Shown one piece after another: positions 24,489-36,371 of a stretch of 64,000 nt of DNA. Numbering within the stretch: the first letter of the stretch is position 1; every line of letters begins with the position of its first letter. Where the stretch lies: positions 15,424,285 to 15,488,284 of the forward strand of contig NC_063265.1 in NCBI RefSeq assembly GCF_019578655.1. The letters run 5' to 3'. The position numbers and the translations under genes are program-made. The DNA is from Ricinus communis. Its lineage: Eukaryota; Streptophyta; Magnoliopsida; Malpighiales; Euphorbiaceae. Below the pieces are notes generated by a model. That model did no database searches. It saw only the letters and a program-made list of their open reading frames with translations, and was not told the origin of the DNA.

Positions 24489-25208
24489 GGATTCAGGGGT
24501 CTTCGCATTCTTGATGTTTCAGGTATATTATCCTTGTCCTAAATCTTTAAGTTTTGATTGCCATCTATCATTGAAGATCTTCTATGCTTGTTTAAATTAT
24601 CACATGGTTCACCATGGGGTACAATTATGAAGCATCATTTTATTTCTTACTTATGCATGGTTGCAACTTTGAGATAACTAAAACAATTTCAAGCATGGAA
24701 AGAACAAGAACTGTTTCTTTTCTTTGGCTGGAAGAAGAAATGAGCATAACCATTGGAGGGGACAGTCCTAAGAACAAATAAATGAAAGGAGTTGATTAAA
24801 AAAATTTTCTAGGTGATTGAATGTGATGTTCTTTTTTAATGTACTTTGTCTTTACTCAATTCTGACAAAGTAGAAATGCTTAAAATGACAACTGCATTCG
24901 TTGAGGATTTGGTAAATCATTTCGAGTGCTTATTTCATTTAAAAATAAGAATTCAGCTGGACAAGTTGACTAAACAAAACAATGCACTCATTAAACAATA
25001 GTTATCTTATTAAAGCAAAGCATGAAACTTCCAAAAGATGAAAGCAAAAAATCATCCCACCTACGTGTATAGCTGAAGGTTTTACATGACTATATTGCAG
25101 AACCAGCAAAGTACCTATATATTTCTAATAAATATTCATATATGGCATATATAAGAGGGTTGTAGAAATACAACAGTAGCAACATATTCCAACTCTAGTT
25201 GAGCTGCT
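24489..25208. other. convergent 3' flanks of UPL7 and the GDSL gene
   Basis: 720 bases between two stop codons facing each other. It presumably contains both 3' UTRs and polyadenylation signals. No additional gene or repeat is evident. Confidence 0.5.
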
Positions 25209-26889
25209 TCAAGAAATAAGGTCAAATCCCTGTGCAAGTAGATCACCAGCCAAGACCTTATTAGCAGCTTCAGAAGGATGAAATCCATCCCAGAACACAT
25301 ATTGGGTAGCATCGGAGCATGTCCCCAGAGATCTTGCATTGCACAACACTGAGGTCTCTAATGTACCTGTTCCACAGCAAGCCCTTCTCGCCTCAAAGAA
25401 CCCTGTGACGGATCAAGAAATGATGTTTATACATGACAGTATTCACCCAGCAATCTACTGGTCCCATTGTTTTGATCTATACAAGTCGTACTACTATATA
25501 TGATAGTATTACCAAAATATGTTTGTACTCTGTATAAATACGAAATGTGGATTATTTTTACGCCACATTGACTATCATCTTACTGCAGAATAGGCACATT
25601 ACCGTTGTCAGTGGGTTTCAATATCATATCCAAGAGAGGCTGGTAGATATCGAAAACCACGAGTTTGAGGCCAGGGAGATTGCTCACGAGGCTTTGAGAA
25701 GTGCTGTTTAATTTATTGTTGAAGGAAATTGCATCTCTGTTTAACCTCTCAACACACTGGTTGCTTCCTGCACCAAAGAGCGTGATAGCTGCAGGCAAAC
25801 ACCCCGTTGGTGGTAGGCCTGTCACTCCAATCCTTCTAGCTCCCAGTTGGTATAGATTCTGTGGTGAACGCAGCCCTCGTTAGCAGCAGTTATGTGTCTC
25901 CAAGAAACTAGACTGGATGTCTTATTTATTTAGATATCAAACTCAACTCATGCCGATATTTGAAACGAAAATCATGCTACTGATTCCTGTTATTTTCTCT
26001 TTATGATGTAGAAACATGTTGATTTTTTTGTTGGCAGATTTTGTTAATCACGGTTTAGTGCATAAGATTGTCCCCCAAGTGAGAATTGGAAATGCAATAC
26101 CTGAATGAAAGAAGAGTAGAATGTGATGAGATTATCAGAGAATCTATCTGGTGTGTAGATTCCATTAATAAGAGGATTGATGTAGTAATTCTGAATAAAA
26201 TCACTGCTCCCTGCACTCAGAAGATGTATAGCACCAGCGAATATGTCATTGGCCTTGGCTTGTCCTACCATGATTACAACTTTTGTTTGGTACTCCTTGT
26301 AGTAATTCAGCTGCCGAGTCAATGAGACAGCACTCTACATAATGCGCACAAGAAACAGTCAAGTGAGTTATAGTAATGTTACAGAAAAAGGAAAAAGGCG
26401 GAGAGAGAAAGAGATTATGGTTTTACATATAGAGTGGCTGTGCCATCATACAGACCAGAAGCAGCTGAGGCAAAGTTGACACCAGTCAGGATGTTTCTAC
26501 CTTGGGCATCTTGGCTAAGGTAAGCTGGTGGGTATGAGGTGAACCCAAGATACTCAGCTGTTCATGAACAAATCAAACCAAAATCAACCCCATAAGACTA
26601 TAGCAGAAGAAGAAAAGGAAGAGCTGAATGGTTTATTAAAGTTACCAGTAAAATCTGTAGCTAGCTTTCCATTGCAGAATCTTCCAGTTGGCCTGTGAGT
26701 AACGAAGTCTCTTCCATAAGGAGGGAAGTTTGCCTTAATAAGTGTATTCAGATTATTATTGTTACCCACATCAACAACGGAGTCCCCAAAGATGATGAGC
26801 GCTGGAACAATAGGATCAGCATTAGCCACTGAGGATACTAGAACAAGAAGGCAAAAGGAAGTACCCCAGAAACTACTAGCAAACCCCAT
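25209..26889 (-). CDS. GDSL-type esterase/lipase (SGNH hydrolase), 5 exons, 352 aa
   Basis: Exons on the minus strand: 26889-26646, 26557-26427, 26334-26101, 25858-25603, 25402-25209, with consistent phases and GT-AG ends. Residues 1-24 form a signal peptide (hydrophobic SFCLLVLVSSVANA), so the enzyme is secreted to the wall or cuticle. Block I is IIFGDSVVDVGNNN with nucleophile Ser37. The block II glycine lies in LTGVNFASAASG. Block V is FWDGFHPSE with Asp327 and His330. In block III the usual GxND reads AGSSDF, Ser in place of the oxyanion-hole Asn, a form I believe is common in the At5g22810/At5g03810 subclade. Plant members hydrolyse acyl esters; substrate unknown here. It is tail to tail with UPL7. 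Arabidopsis GDSL genes At5g03810 and At3g53100 neighbour EMB175 and UPL7 respectively, which supports orthology. Confidence 0.92.
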
Positions 26890-27965
26890 TTCTCTTTTCC
26901 TTCCTTCCCACTAGAATTCTAGTTATGTTGTATGAGACAGAGAAGAATGAATGTTGAACAGAGGCAGGTGGGAAAGAATTTAAGAAGGGAAATTCCAATG
27001 AATAGAGGTCAAAAGATGACACAACTGTCATAAAATAGCATGTTTCCAACAAAAGCCACTTCTTTTCTGGAAATGAAGCATGTTTAGCACCCTATAAAGT
27101 CCACCATCTTTTTGTCCTGTGTGTTAATATGTACTCATCAGGCTAACCAAAAGTGTAACCTCCTCGGCCATTCTTATATGCAAATTTTTGAGGAGGTTAG
27201 AGATTGAGGAAAAGTCTTGTGCATTTCCAATTAAAGATCACATTATACATGCAGCTCCAGAGGTAGCCAATTGTCTTCTTTCTCAACTCAAGCTAATTAT
27301 AAATTGACTTTCCTTTCTCTATAAAGACATATAGCTAAAATTAACTACCATGAAATACTAATCAAGCATGTAGTTAATATATAGTTATTTTCTCGTTTTA
27401 TAAAGAAAAAGAAGAGCATTAAGGTCATTTTACAACAAAAAGAAGGTCAGTGACTCTTTTACTTCTTTAATGATAACACTGCACCAAGAAAAACCTCATT
27501 ATGACGGGCAGAAGTGCTTTGATTTCTTTTCGATGCACAAGTGACTCAGCTTAGGTTTACTGTTCTATAATTTTATTTTCTTGACATGTGTCCTTCAATA
27601 TTGCTCAGGGCTCAATGGCACGATTGTAGTGGAAGAATTTTTCTTTTTCCTTTATTTTTTGTTATTTTTAAGACATCCCATTATCTAATACCTACAATAG
27701 ATTGAGCATTTATTATTAAGTGATAATGTCTGAAATTCAAATTACAATTAAATGTGCAGTCAGATATACAAAAATTGATTATCATATTTAGAAGGAGAAA
27801 CTCAAAAAGAATGTGGAAGATAAACAAAGTAAAAAGGGCAGACTTAGATATCAACTCATAGTTGAAATATAATTGAGTTTCCAAAATAACAAAGGAACAA
27901 GAAAAATGCTAAATCAGAGAAAACCTAACAAACCGATTCTAATGTAAAAAAAAAAACAAAAAAAA
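26890..27965. promoter_or_regulatory. GDSL 5' flank and beta-galactosidase 3' flank
   Basis: About 1.1 kb upstream of the GDSL start and downstream of the beta-galactosidase stop, both genes being on the minus strand. It must carry the GDSL promoter. No clear motif cluster or other gene is visible. Confidence 0.45.
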
Positions 27966-30900
27966 CTAACAAACAGCTTCAACAGCCAATCTGTAGATCC
28001 TGGCATCACAGTGAATGGGTGCTAAAGCTTTTTCAGAGATATCAATAGAACATCTTTCCTTGCCAACACAAGCCTGCAAAAACAAACCCAAATCATTCAA
28101 TATTAATTAATTACCTTATAAGATTTTAAACCATCAAATAATGAAGGAAAAAGGAAAAGGGTATTTAAGATCGAACCTTTTCAACAATAGTTGAAACATC
28201 AGCATGGCAATCATGGTTGTTGCTTGGAGTGAAAGATCCACACTTACCCTGAGGCAAACCAAAGCTAGCAAAAGTGATCTTAGAAAACTTCCTTCCATGT
28301 TGACAAGACAATTCTACAGTGTGACCCTCATAGCCATGCACACAAACTTTACCAACAGTAACTGTTTGGACACTAACAAAGTCTGGTGTTCCACCTAACT
28401 CTTCAAATAAAACCAACTTATTGTCTTCTGGCTTTAGCCAATCTCTTGGAATATGGTAGTACCTCTGAGTTGGCTCCCCACAACCAGTGACACATTGTTT
28501 AGGTTCATATGTACCAATATAACTGCAAGGTGCATTACAAGTACCATCATCTGGGGCAAGAGCCTTCGGCCAAAACCTCCCAATGTTTCTCCCGTTAACC
28601 CAAGCAGTTCCTTTGCCCAATCCAAGCAAGTCCACCACCACAGGATCTTGCCCTAGGGGTGCATTAAAACTTGTCTACCAAGTTAGAAAAAAGAGTAAAA
28701 AATTAGTAAAAGAAAATCTAAGTGTCTAACCCATCAAGAAAGAAAGTATCATTTATATATATATATACATATATATACCTTATACCACACGAAGGGCTGG
28801 TTAATTAAAACATGTTTGGTATAAAATTGACGTCTATGGCGAGGCCTAACAGCTTGAAATCCTTGATCTTCACCATGTAAACCAGTTTTGTACACCCATC
28901 TGTTTGATGAAATATCCACCGTCACATCTGGTTGATTGCCCAATTTACTTCTTCCAATGATTGTGATTGGACCGTTGATTCCAGTTGGTGCAGTGTCAAA
29001 ATTAGCACCATAGTTCTAACCGAATACGTACCACCAAATTAGGGCACAAAAACAAAACCATAAATAAATAAAAACATAAATGGTTAAAGAGGTATTTTTA
29101 GCACTTACCTGCAATCCTACAGAAACACTAACTAAAGATATTCTGTTGATCCCTCGTTTCAGTTTAATTTTTGACTCAAAAACAAAGTCAAATCGACCAC
29201 TTTCTATAGATGCAGATTGTGATCCTATTACCAAAAAAATAAAATAATAATAATAATAATAATAATAAATTATATATTTTATAAATTGGAAAAAAAGGAA
29301 AAAGAAAAGGAAATAATAATACATACCAACATGCTTGCCATTCACAAAAGCATGAACAACGTGGCCATTAGTGTGTACTTGAAGAATTATATCCTTACCA
29401 GCTCCCCAAAGAGAATCATTCATATTATGATCATAGCTACACACACACACACACACACACAAAAAAATCAAATATTTTATTGAAAAATAAAAACAATTAC
29501 AATATAAATAATAAGTTAAAAAAGAAGCAGACTTACTTGTTCATAATCCACAAATAATCACTCGTACCATTAGTGACAGCCTTTTGATCCATGAGTTCAT
29601 TAGCAACCAAAGTATTGCCCACAAAATCTCCTTGCAGACTTAGTCCACGAATTTTCTCTGGTCGCCATTTCCATTGCAGTGAATTGGGTTCTCTAAAACT
29701 ATCAGCAGCGTTTGCTTTATTCTCCATTATCGATGTCTGGACATTAACCTGTAACACAATTTTGTCTTCTTAATAATATTACTCATCATTAAAAGTAAAC
29801 ATAATTAAAGAACTCAAAGTAAAAGTAAAACAAAATAATTTAAGATAATGAATTTTTACCGTTGCTGTATTGTAAACTTCTGTGAAGCAATCAGGAAGAA
29901 TACTGACAGACCATGCTGGAAGAAAATAATCTGTGCCCTCAAAGCTAATTGTCTGATCCTTATAATCTATGCTTGAAAAGAAACAGCTTCTCTTTCCTTG
30001 GTAAGCAAAAATAGTAATCTACAAAGGTGGAAAGCAGAAATGAACGTTCATGTTAATTAAATTTAGAAAAATATTAAATAAAATAAAGAGGTATAATTAA
30101 AGAAAAAGTAAATAAAAAGAATTACAAATATGTTATTATTATCTGGGTAATTCGAATTTTTGCTTTCTCCATAGGTGAGTGTTTGCTCCATTGAGTTCAG
30201 TACTGAATGAAGATCTCTAAGATGACCCCATTTAGGTTGACGAAGGTTACCTATTAATAATATTTAATAAGAGAAAACAAATATTAATGAATTAAATTGT
30301 TAAAATGATAAATAATTTATTAGAAACGGAGAATTTGTTTTTATTTTTTTTATTTTCCTCACCATACTCATCCAGTGGTGCATCATAATCATAAGACGCA
30401 GTGATATATGGTCCTCCCCCTGTGGTACCAAAATTAGTACCACCGTGGTACTAAATAAGACAAATAATATGTGTTAAAACCATAATGTTTATTTATTAAC
30501 ATAGAGTAAAAAGATTAAATAGGAAAATAAAATAAAATAAAGACTAACCATGTAGTAATTCATAACACTGCCACCAAGTTGGAAGAAACGTGCAACAGCA
30601 AATGCAACATCTTCAGCACTTCTATGTGGATTCTTTTGTCCCCAGTCTTGAAACCTAATATTAATTTATGAGAATTTAAAAAATAAATAAATCATTATTT
30701 TTATATAAAATGAAAAAAAAAAAAAAATCAAAAGAAACCAACCAGCCAGTCCAATTCTCAGTCCATATCTTAGGAAGGCTTTTATTATTAGAATAGTATT
30801 GGTCACAGTAAAAGCCGTTGCAGGAATCGATCTGCATAAACAAATCAAAATTAGTTAATTTTTCCTATTTTCACAAAAGAATAATTAAGAAAAAACTCCA

Positions 30901-32298
30901 TTAATAAAATAACTCAAAAACAACTATAACATATAGAATCTGACGAACAGTGTTCAAATTAAATTAATAAAGAATGAAAATTATTATTAGTAACAAATAT
31001 TAAAAGAAAAAGAAAGAAAGAGTTACCATTGGTGATGGTGCATCGCTTTGTTGGCACATGATCCATGGGACACCAACTTTGAAGCTTTCAGCCAAATTAG
31101 CACACCATTTAACATATTCCTTTCCCTCATCGCCATAAGAGCTTTGAACATTTCCATATTCATTTTCAATCTTTAATATTTACACCACCAAATGAAACAA
31201 AATTAATTAGTACCATAATCTAATAAATAAGAGAAATTGAAGCCAATTTAGTGAGTAATTAAGACATAATTCATTCATAAACCTGAGAAAGAATTATGGG
31301 TCCTCCTTGTGATGCAAATAACTTTCCATCTTTCATCATGTTTACAATGAGTGTTGTGAAAATTTCCATCTCATTCTGGAATTTCAAAAAAAAAAAGAAA
31401 AAGCAAAATTATATTAGAAGATAACAATAATTGTTAAATAAAACAAAAAACATACCTTATAAACTTCATTATTAGTTCTGATCTGAATGCCTGGCAAATT
31501 GTGCAGCCAAACTGGAAACCCTCTATTATAATTTGGAGAAAATTGTATATAAGTACTAATAAAACTTAAAATAATTGATAATTAAGTTTCTAAATAATTT
31601 AAAAATTAAAATAAACAGTGGATATAGAAGAAAGAGTAATTATTTACCCATAATTCCATTCTGCACAAACATATGGCCCAATTCTAAGGATAGCATAAAG
31701 ACCTTCATCGCGAATAGTCTTTATAAACCTTATAAGATCCAGATTCCCAGAAAAGTCATACTTGAACCAACAAAAATGAATGAATTAGAGAAATGAAATG
31801 CTTCAAAATATTTAATCAGAAAACTTGTAACTTAATTTACGATAATAAAATTAATTTTAATTTAGTTATAGATAAATTGAGATTAAACCTGACGTTGGTG
31901 AGGCTCATGGGCATTCCAAAATACATAAGTCTCAATAGTATTAAGACCTCCTTCTTTTGCTTTTCTAATAAGCTGTGGCCACATCTGCATTAAAAATTAA
32001 AAAATATATATAAAATTAAAATAAAAGGCAAAAATAAGTCTAAAACGAAATATCAAACATATAATTAGAACTAAATTAAAAAAAAAAAAAACTAATAGAA
32101 AAAAGAATTGATAATTATAATGGATCAACTTACTTCAGGAGTACTACGAGGATAATGAATAGAACCAGAAAGAATTAATTTCCTTGCCCCATCAATCTTA
32201 ATGGCTCTATTATCATATGTCACCTCATAACCAAAACTACAAATACAATTAGCAACTAATAATAAAATACTTAACCTAAACACTGAAATAAACCCCAT
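27966..32298 (-). CDS. beta-galactosidase, GH35 with C-terminal SUEL lectin domain (17 exons, 841 aa)
   Basis: Exons (minus): 32298-32134, 31984-31889, 31760-31648, 31522-31456, 31375-31283, 31170-31027, 30831-30743, 30654-30549, 30450-30363, 30250-30126, 30018-29860, 29748-29537, 29436-29327, 29224-29109, 29015-28779, 28674-28177, 28073-27966. Phases agree throughout. The start is the ATG at 32298, giving a signal peptide (residues 1 to about 25) before [16 protein letters not shown]35 motifs: [26 protein letters not shown] with acid/base Glu182, and WTENWTGW with nucleophile Glu251. Residues about 750-841 form the Cys-rich galactose/rhamnose-binding SUEL lectin ([14 protein letters not shown] to the final Cys). 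The enzyme is apoplastic and trims terminal beta-galactose from wall polysaccharides. The combination fits the lectin-bearing BGAL7/15 group. Intron 12 (29437-29536) ends in an alternating GT tract at the acceptor. Confidence 0.95.
29439..29461. repeat. (AC)n microsatellite abutting a splice acceptor
   Basis: About eleven AC units on the plus strand. In the gene's sense this is a GT run ending directly in TAG at the 3' splice site of beta-galactosidase intron 12, replacing the usual C/T-rich tract; a short T run precedes it. Confidence 0.9.
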
Positions 32299-35200
32299 TT
32301 CTAGCAATTGTGGAATAAAGATTTCATAAACAAGAATTGAGCAAAATGGTAATTGTATTTATAATTGAAAAACAAGTGAAACAGATTGGTTTTCACAAGA
32401 GATTTAGATTGTATTGGAGTCTTCACTTCACCAGGAAATGTAATTATCTATCAAATGATAATTATCATATAAATCTAATTAATTATCTTTTCAAGGAAAT
32501 GGTTTTTAAAAGAGAAAAAAAAAAGGTACTATGTTTATCCTTTTCTTTAACGTGTGTTTAGTCCTTTTCCCAGAAATTTGGCATATTTGCCTAATCCTTT
32601 TCCTGAAAATGCACTGTTATTCTAGTTTCTTTTAATAAGAGTTTGTTGATTAATATCCTGTTTGTAGTAGTTATTAAGTTTTTATTAGATACTTGTAACA
32701 TTTGTCAAAGGGTTTAATTTAATTAATTAATTAATTAATTATTCACTAAGTTTTCTGGATAGATTTTAGAAGAGATATTGAATGTACAAATGATAATTAT
32801 GAAAATTCAAATCCTGAGGTTTGAGCATGTGTAGGATTCAAATTGTGTAAATGAATAATTATTTTGCATTTTTTTACTACTTCATGGAGAAGAGATATTA
32901 AGTGGGTAGATGCTGCTTACAGTTCTCTGCCAATAATAATGGGGCAGAGGTCAAAACGGTGCAATTTATGGTTGTTTCTTGGTTTTACTGTCCATTTGCA
33001 GTAAAATAGGGAAGAAGTAGTAGTGGTAGTCAACGTCTGCGTTACGTATTAAATTGGAATAGAAAATGCAGCATGTACCTCGACATTTGCCTACAATGCC
33101 GATTTTGGTATCTGCAAATTCCCTTGTTCTATGATTTTAATTTAGTTATAAACCCACATCTATATATTATATATATTATTCTCTGACAGCAAACTGCAAT
33201 TAAATTTGGTTAATTAATTTGATACATATGATGGAGATTGGTCTCCCAATGTCTCATGCAATCCTAGCTATCTTGTCTTATATTGGAGCTTTTAAACCTT
33301 TTTTATTTTATTTTTATTAACCGACTATTAAAGAATTCAGAATTGGCCTTTACTCGAAATGAAACCTTTACTCAAACTGAAACTCTAAATAAAATTAATA
33401 AAATAGTTCTTATATATATATACATAACTGAGATTAGATCTCAGCCGCCTTACGTATTAGGATGACCTTATATTTCATATAAATAGAGAATGATAGGGTT
33501 GCCTCTCATCAAAGCTTTCTCTTTCTATTTTAGAAATTACTTTTTCTCTATTAGGGTTTCTTTTGTGGCCCTTCCAAAATTTGACACTCTTTGAATTATT
33601 CATTATTAGGGTGTTAAGCAAACGCTAACAAGAACAGATTTTTGGGACCTTATTAGGGGGTCGGCATAGGTAGGACTCAAATGAAGAACAAAAGAATGTG
33701 GAAGGAGTAATTTGAGAAACAGATGAATTGGAGGGTCAACTGTTGTAAAAACTCAAGAATACTTAGTCTTTCTTTTATGGTTATAAAAGGTTTAAGTATC
33801 CAAAAAAAATCACTCATCCAATGGTGAATAATTTAGAGAAAAAGAAAAAGAAAAGGAGTGAATATAATTTAATTTAAGTTCAGAGTTTTCATAAAGGATG
33901 AATATGATTTTTTGCACATATATCCTTAATCTCTTAATATATAATGGTAAGGATATTGGGTATAATTTTTAGGGATCTTTTTGATTTGAACCCAATTTCA
34001 GGAGAAAGTGTTATAATATCTAATTTTTCTTTAGATTGAGAAAAGATCATTAATTACTCAATATCTTCTTTTGTATAGATATAACATGAAAGTGGAAATC
34101 GGATTTTAAAGCTTAAATTTTACTAAAATAATAATAATAATAATTTTACCCTTTTATTTGATTTTACATTAAGCCAAAACTATGAAGAACCAATATCTTA
34201 TTTCTAAAAATAAAAATAAAGTTCAAACAATAAAGACCCCCCATTACACTTTTGATTATTGTTTTTCTATTATTTTTTTGGTAGACTTTTAAGAATATGA
34301 ATATTTTCTTCTTGGCTTAAATAGCAATTTACCCTCTAATTTATTTTAATGAGAAATTAGCGCAAAAATTAATTTTTATTTGGCCAAACTATTCAGTAAT
34401 CTCCAAGTAAGTCCAATTTCTGGCCCCAATAAAGAAGTAAAAAATAAAAAGAGTGTGTCTCACCTCACCCATTGCCCTAAAACAAGTAAAAGCTAAAAAT
34501 TCTGCGCAATAATCTCCTTCTTCTAATGTGCACATCAAAATAAACACTATTAAACTATATGTTATCAAACTTCATTTAACATAAAGAATAAGGATGAGAA
34601 GCACCCACATTTTCTTAAAGGCCAAACATAAATGTATATAATATAAAGGTGGTTTTCTTAAATGGGAACCGCTAAATAAATAGAGGGAAGCAATTTCTTT
34701 TTTTTTTTTTTTTTTGTTTCTTCTTTGCATGTGATCTCACGGATTGTCAATTTTGTATGTGTCAAGAATTTACACTATAGATTGTCTATATTGAAGGCTA
34801 GCGGTCAGGCTGAGTTATGAACAATAAAGAATAAGACATTAGCACATACATAACACCATTAAACCGTAGGAGAAAATTGGGAATAAGATTGATTGGCTTC
34901 AGTTTTCTATGTTTTGTCCTTTGCTACATTAGACTACTACATGATAGAGGTGTCTTATTTAATGAGGAGATATACTTATGGTAAACACCAAACAAGCTTC
35001 CCAATTTAATAGCCTACTATTTTAATAATTTATTTTTAATGAACTTCAATTTTATCTTAATTAATTGTACGTGAAATTATTTAAAAGGTTTTGAATTTAA
35101 GGAATAATTAAAATTATATATATTTCAAGCTAGATTTTTATTTTTTATTCAAAAATAAAATTACAAAATAGAATTACAACGAGAATATATTAACAACCAA

Positions 35201-36357
35201 AAATTAGCTGTGTTAGTTTGATATTTACAGAATGTATTGGAGATAAAAGAAATTCGTATATATTGTTTATCTATATTTTATATATAAATATGTATAAGTA
35301 TTTTATATAATATTAATAAATATATTTTAGTTATCGATTTAATTAGACGAGATTTTTTCTATGTTGTTTCACATGTTGAATAATATTAAGGGAATTTCCT
35401 TTGAAAATAAGAATGAGCTGCGCATTCCATAGCATCCCTAAAAGCCAGATTTTCAGAATAAATGGATCATGATATGGGAATACAATTTTGACATTTTACC
35501 GGAGTTTTTCTTTTAAGTAGCTGAATGACATAGCAATAAAATTATTATTTAATTAACTCATAAGAGATTAATTAATTAAGAAGTGGTCGGATTGATATTA
35601 CTATAATTCTATATAATTAATGTAAATTTATGGCTTTTTAAACAAAATAAAAAACTACACGATCCATATATTTAAATGAAAAAAAAAAAAAAAACTTATA
35701 ACGCAAGACAAAAAAGGGATATCAAATTAAATGATCGTACCAACAATATTAAAGGCCAAGATCATCTGTGTTCCTTAATTAACTTTAATAGAGAAACCAA
35801 AGAGAATTAATGGTGAAATCTGAGCAAATTAAACAGAGAAGGTAAATATAGTCATTTCAACTAAGGAAACCATGTTGTTTCCCAATTTCTACAGGCAGCA
35901 AAATCAAGCAAAGAATCACTTAAAACTTGGAGATTACTCTCTTAACTATCATGTATAAGACCACTACATTCTCTCTACCATCCAGACACACACACCCTGC
36001 AAAAAACTATACGTGTAAAACCCTAATTTGGGAGTGTAAAGCAAGCTGAGAGCAGGCAATTAAGTTATTTATTATTTTTCCCTTAATAGGAAGGTGGTCG
36101 GTGAATAGGGAAGGGCAAATTTGGAAATAAGAAAAGTTGCATGAGAAAGACCCAAGACAAAGAGCTCATAAAAAGGACGCCTGGCACAAGAGTGCAACCA
36201 TTGCTTACCAATTGTTCAACTATTTCTGTTCTTTACAAAAGGTCAAGAGTAGAAGAAAGAGAAGAAAAAAAAATTACAAAACTACATGTAAAATTAAAGA
36301 AAGAATCGTATAGCTATCTAGTTGGTTTTGATTTGGTAACCAAAGCTAGAAAGAAAG
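32299..36357. promoter_or_regulatory. 4-kb divergent intergenic region between beta-galactosidase and GT47 genes
   Basis: Both flanking genes point outward, so the region holds both promoters. It is AT-rich with a TTAA run (about 32718-32740), a T homopolymer at about 34696-34716 and an A run near 35678-35694. No coding gene was recognised. An upstream ATG frame (36141-36371) overlaps the GT47 start and is listed separately. Confidence 0.5.
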
Positions 36358-36371
36358 ATGGGGATCAATGA
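36141..36371 (+). other. candidate upstream ORF overlapping the GT47 start
   Basis: A 76-codon frame begins with ATG at 36141 and ends at 36371, 14 bases past the GT47 ATG (36358), in a different frame. If transcription starts upstream of 36141, ribosomes would meet this ATG first and its translation would compete with the main frame. The peptide is Lys/Arg-rich and unrecognised. The transcription start is unknown, so this remains a possibility only. Confidence 0.25.
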
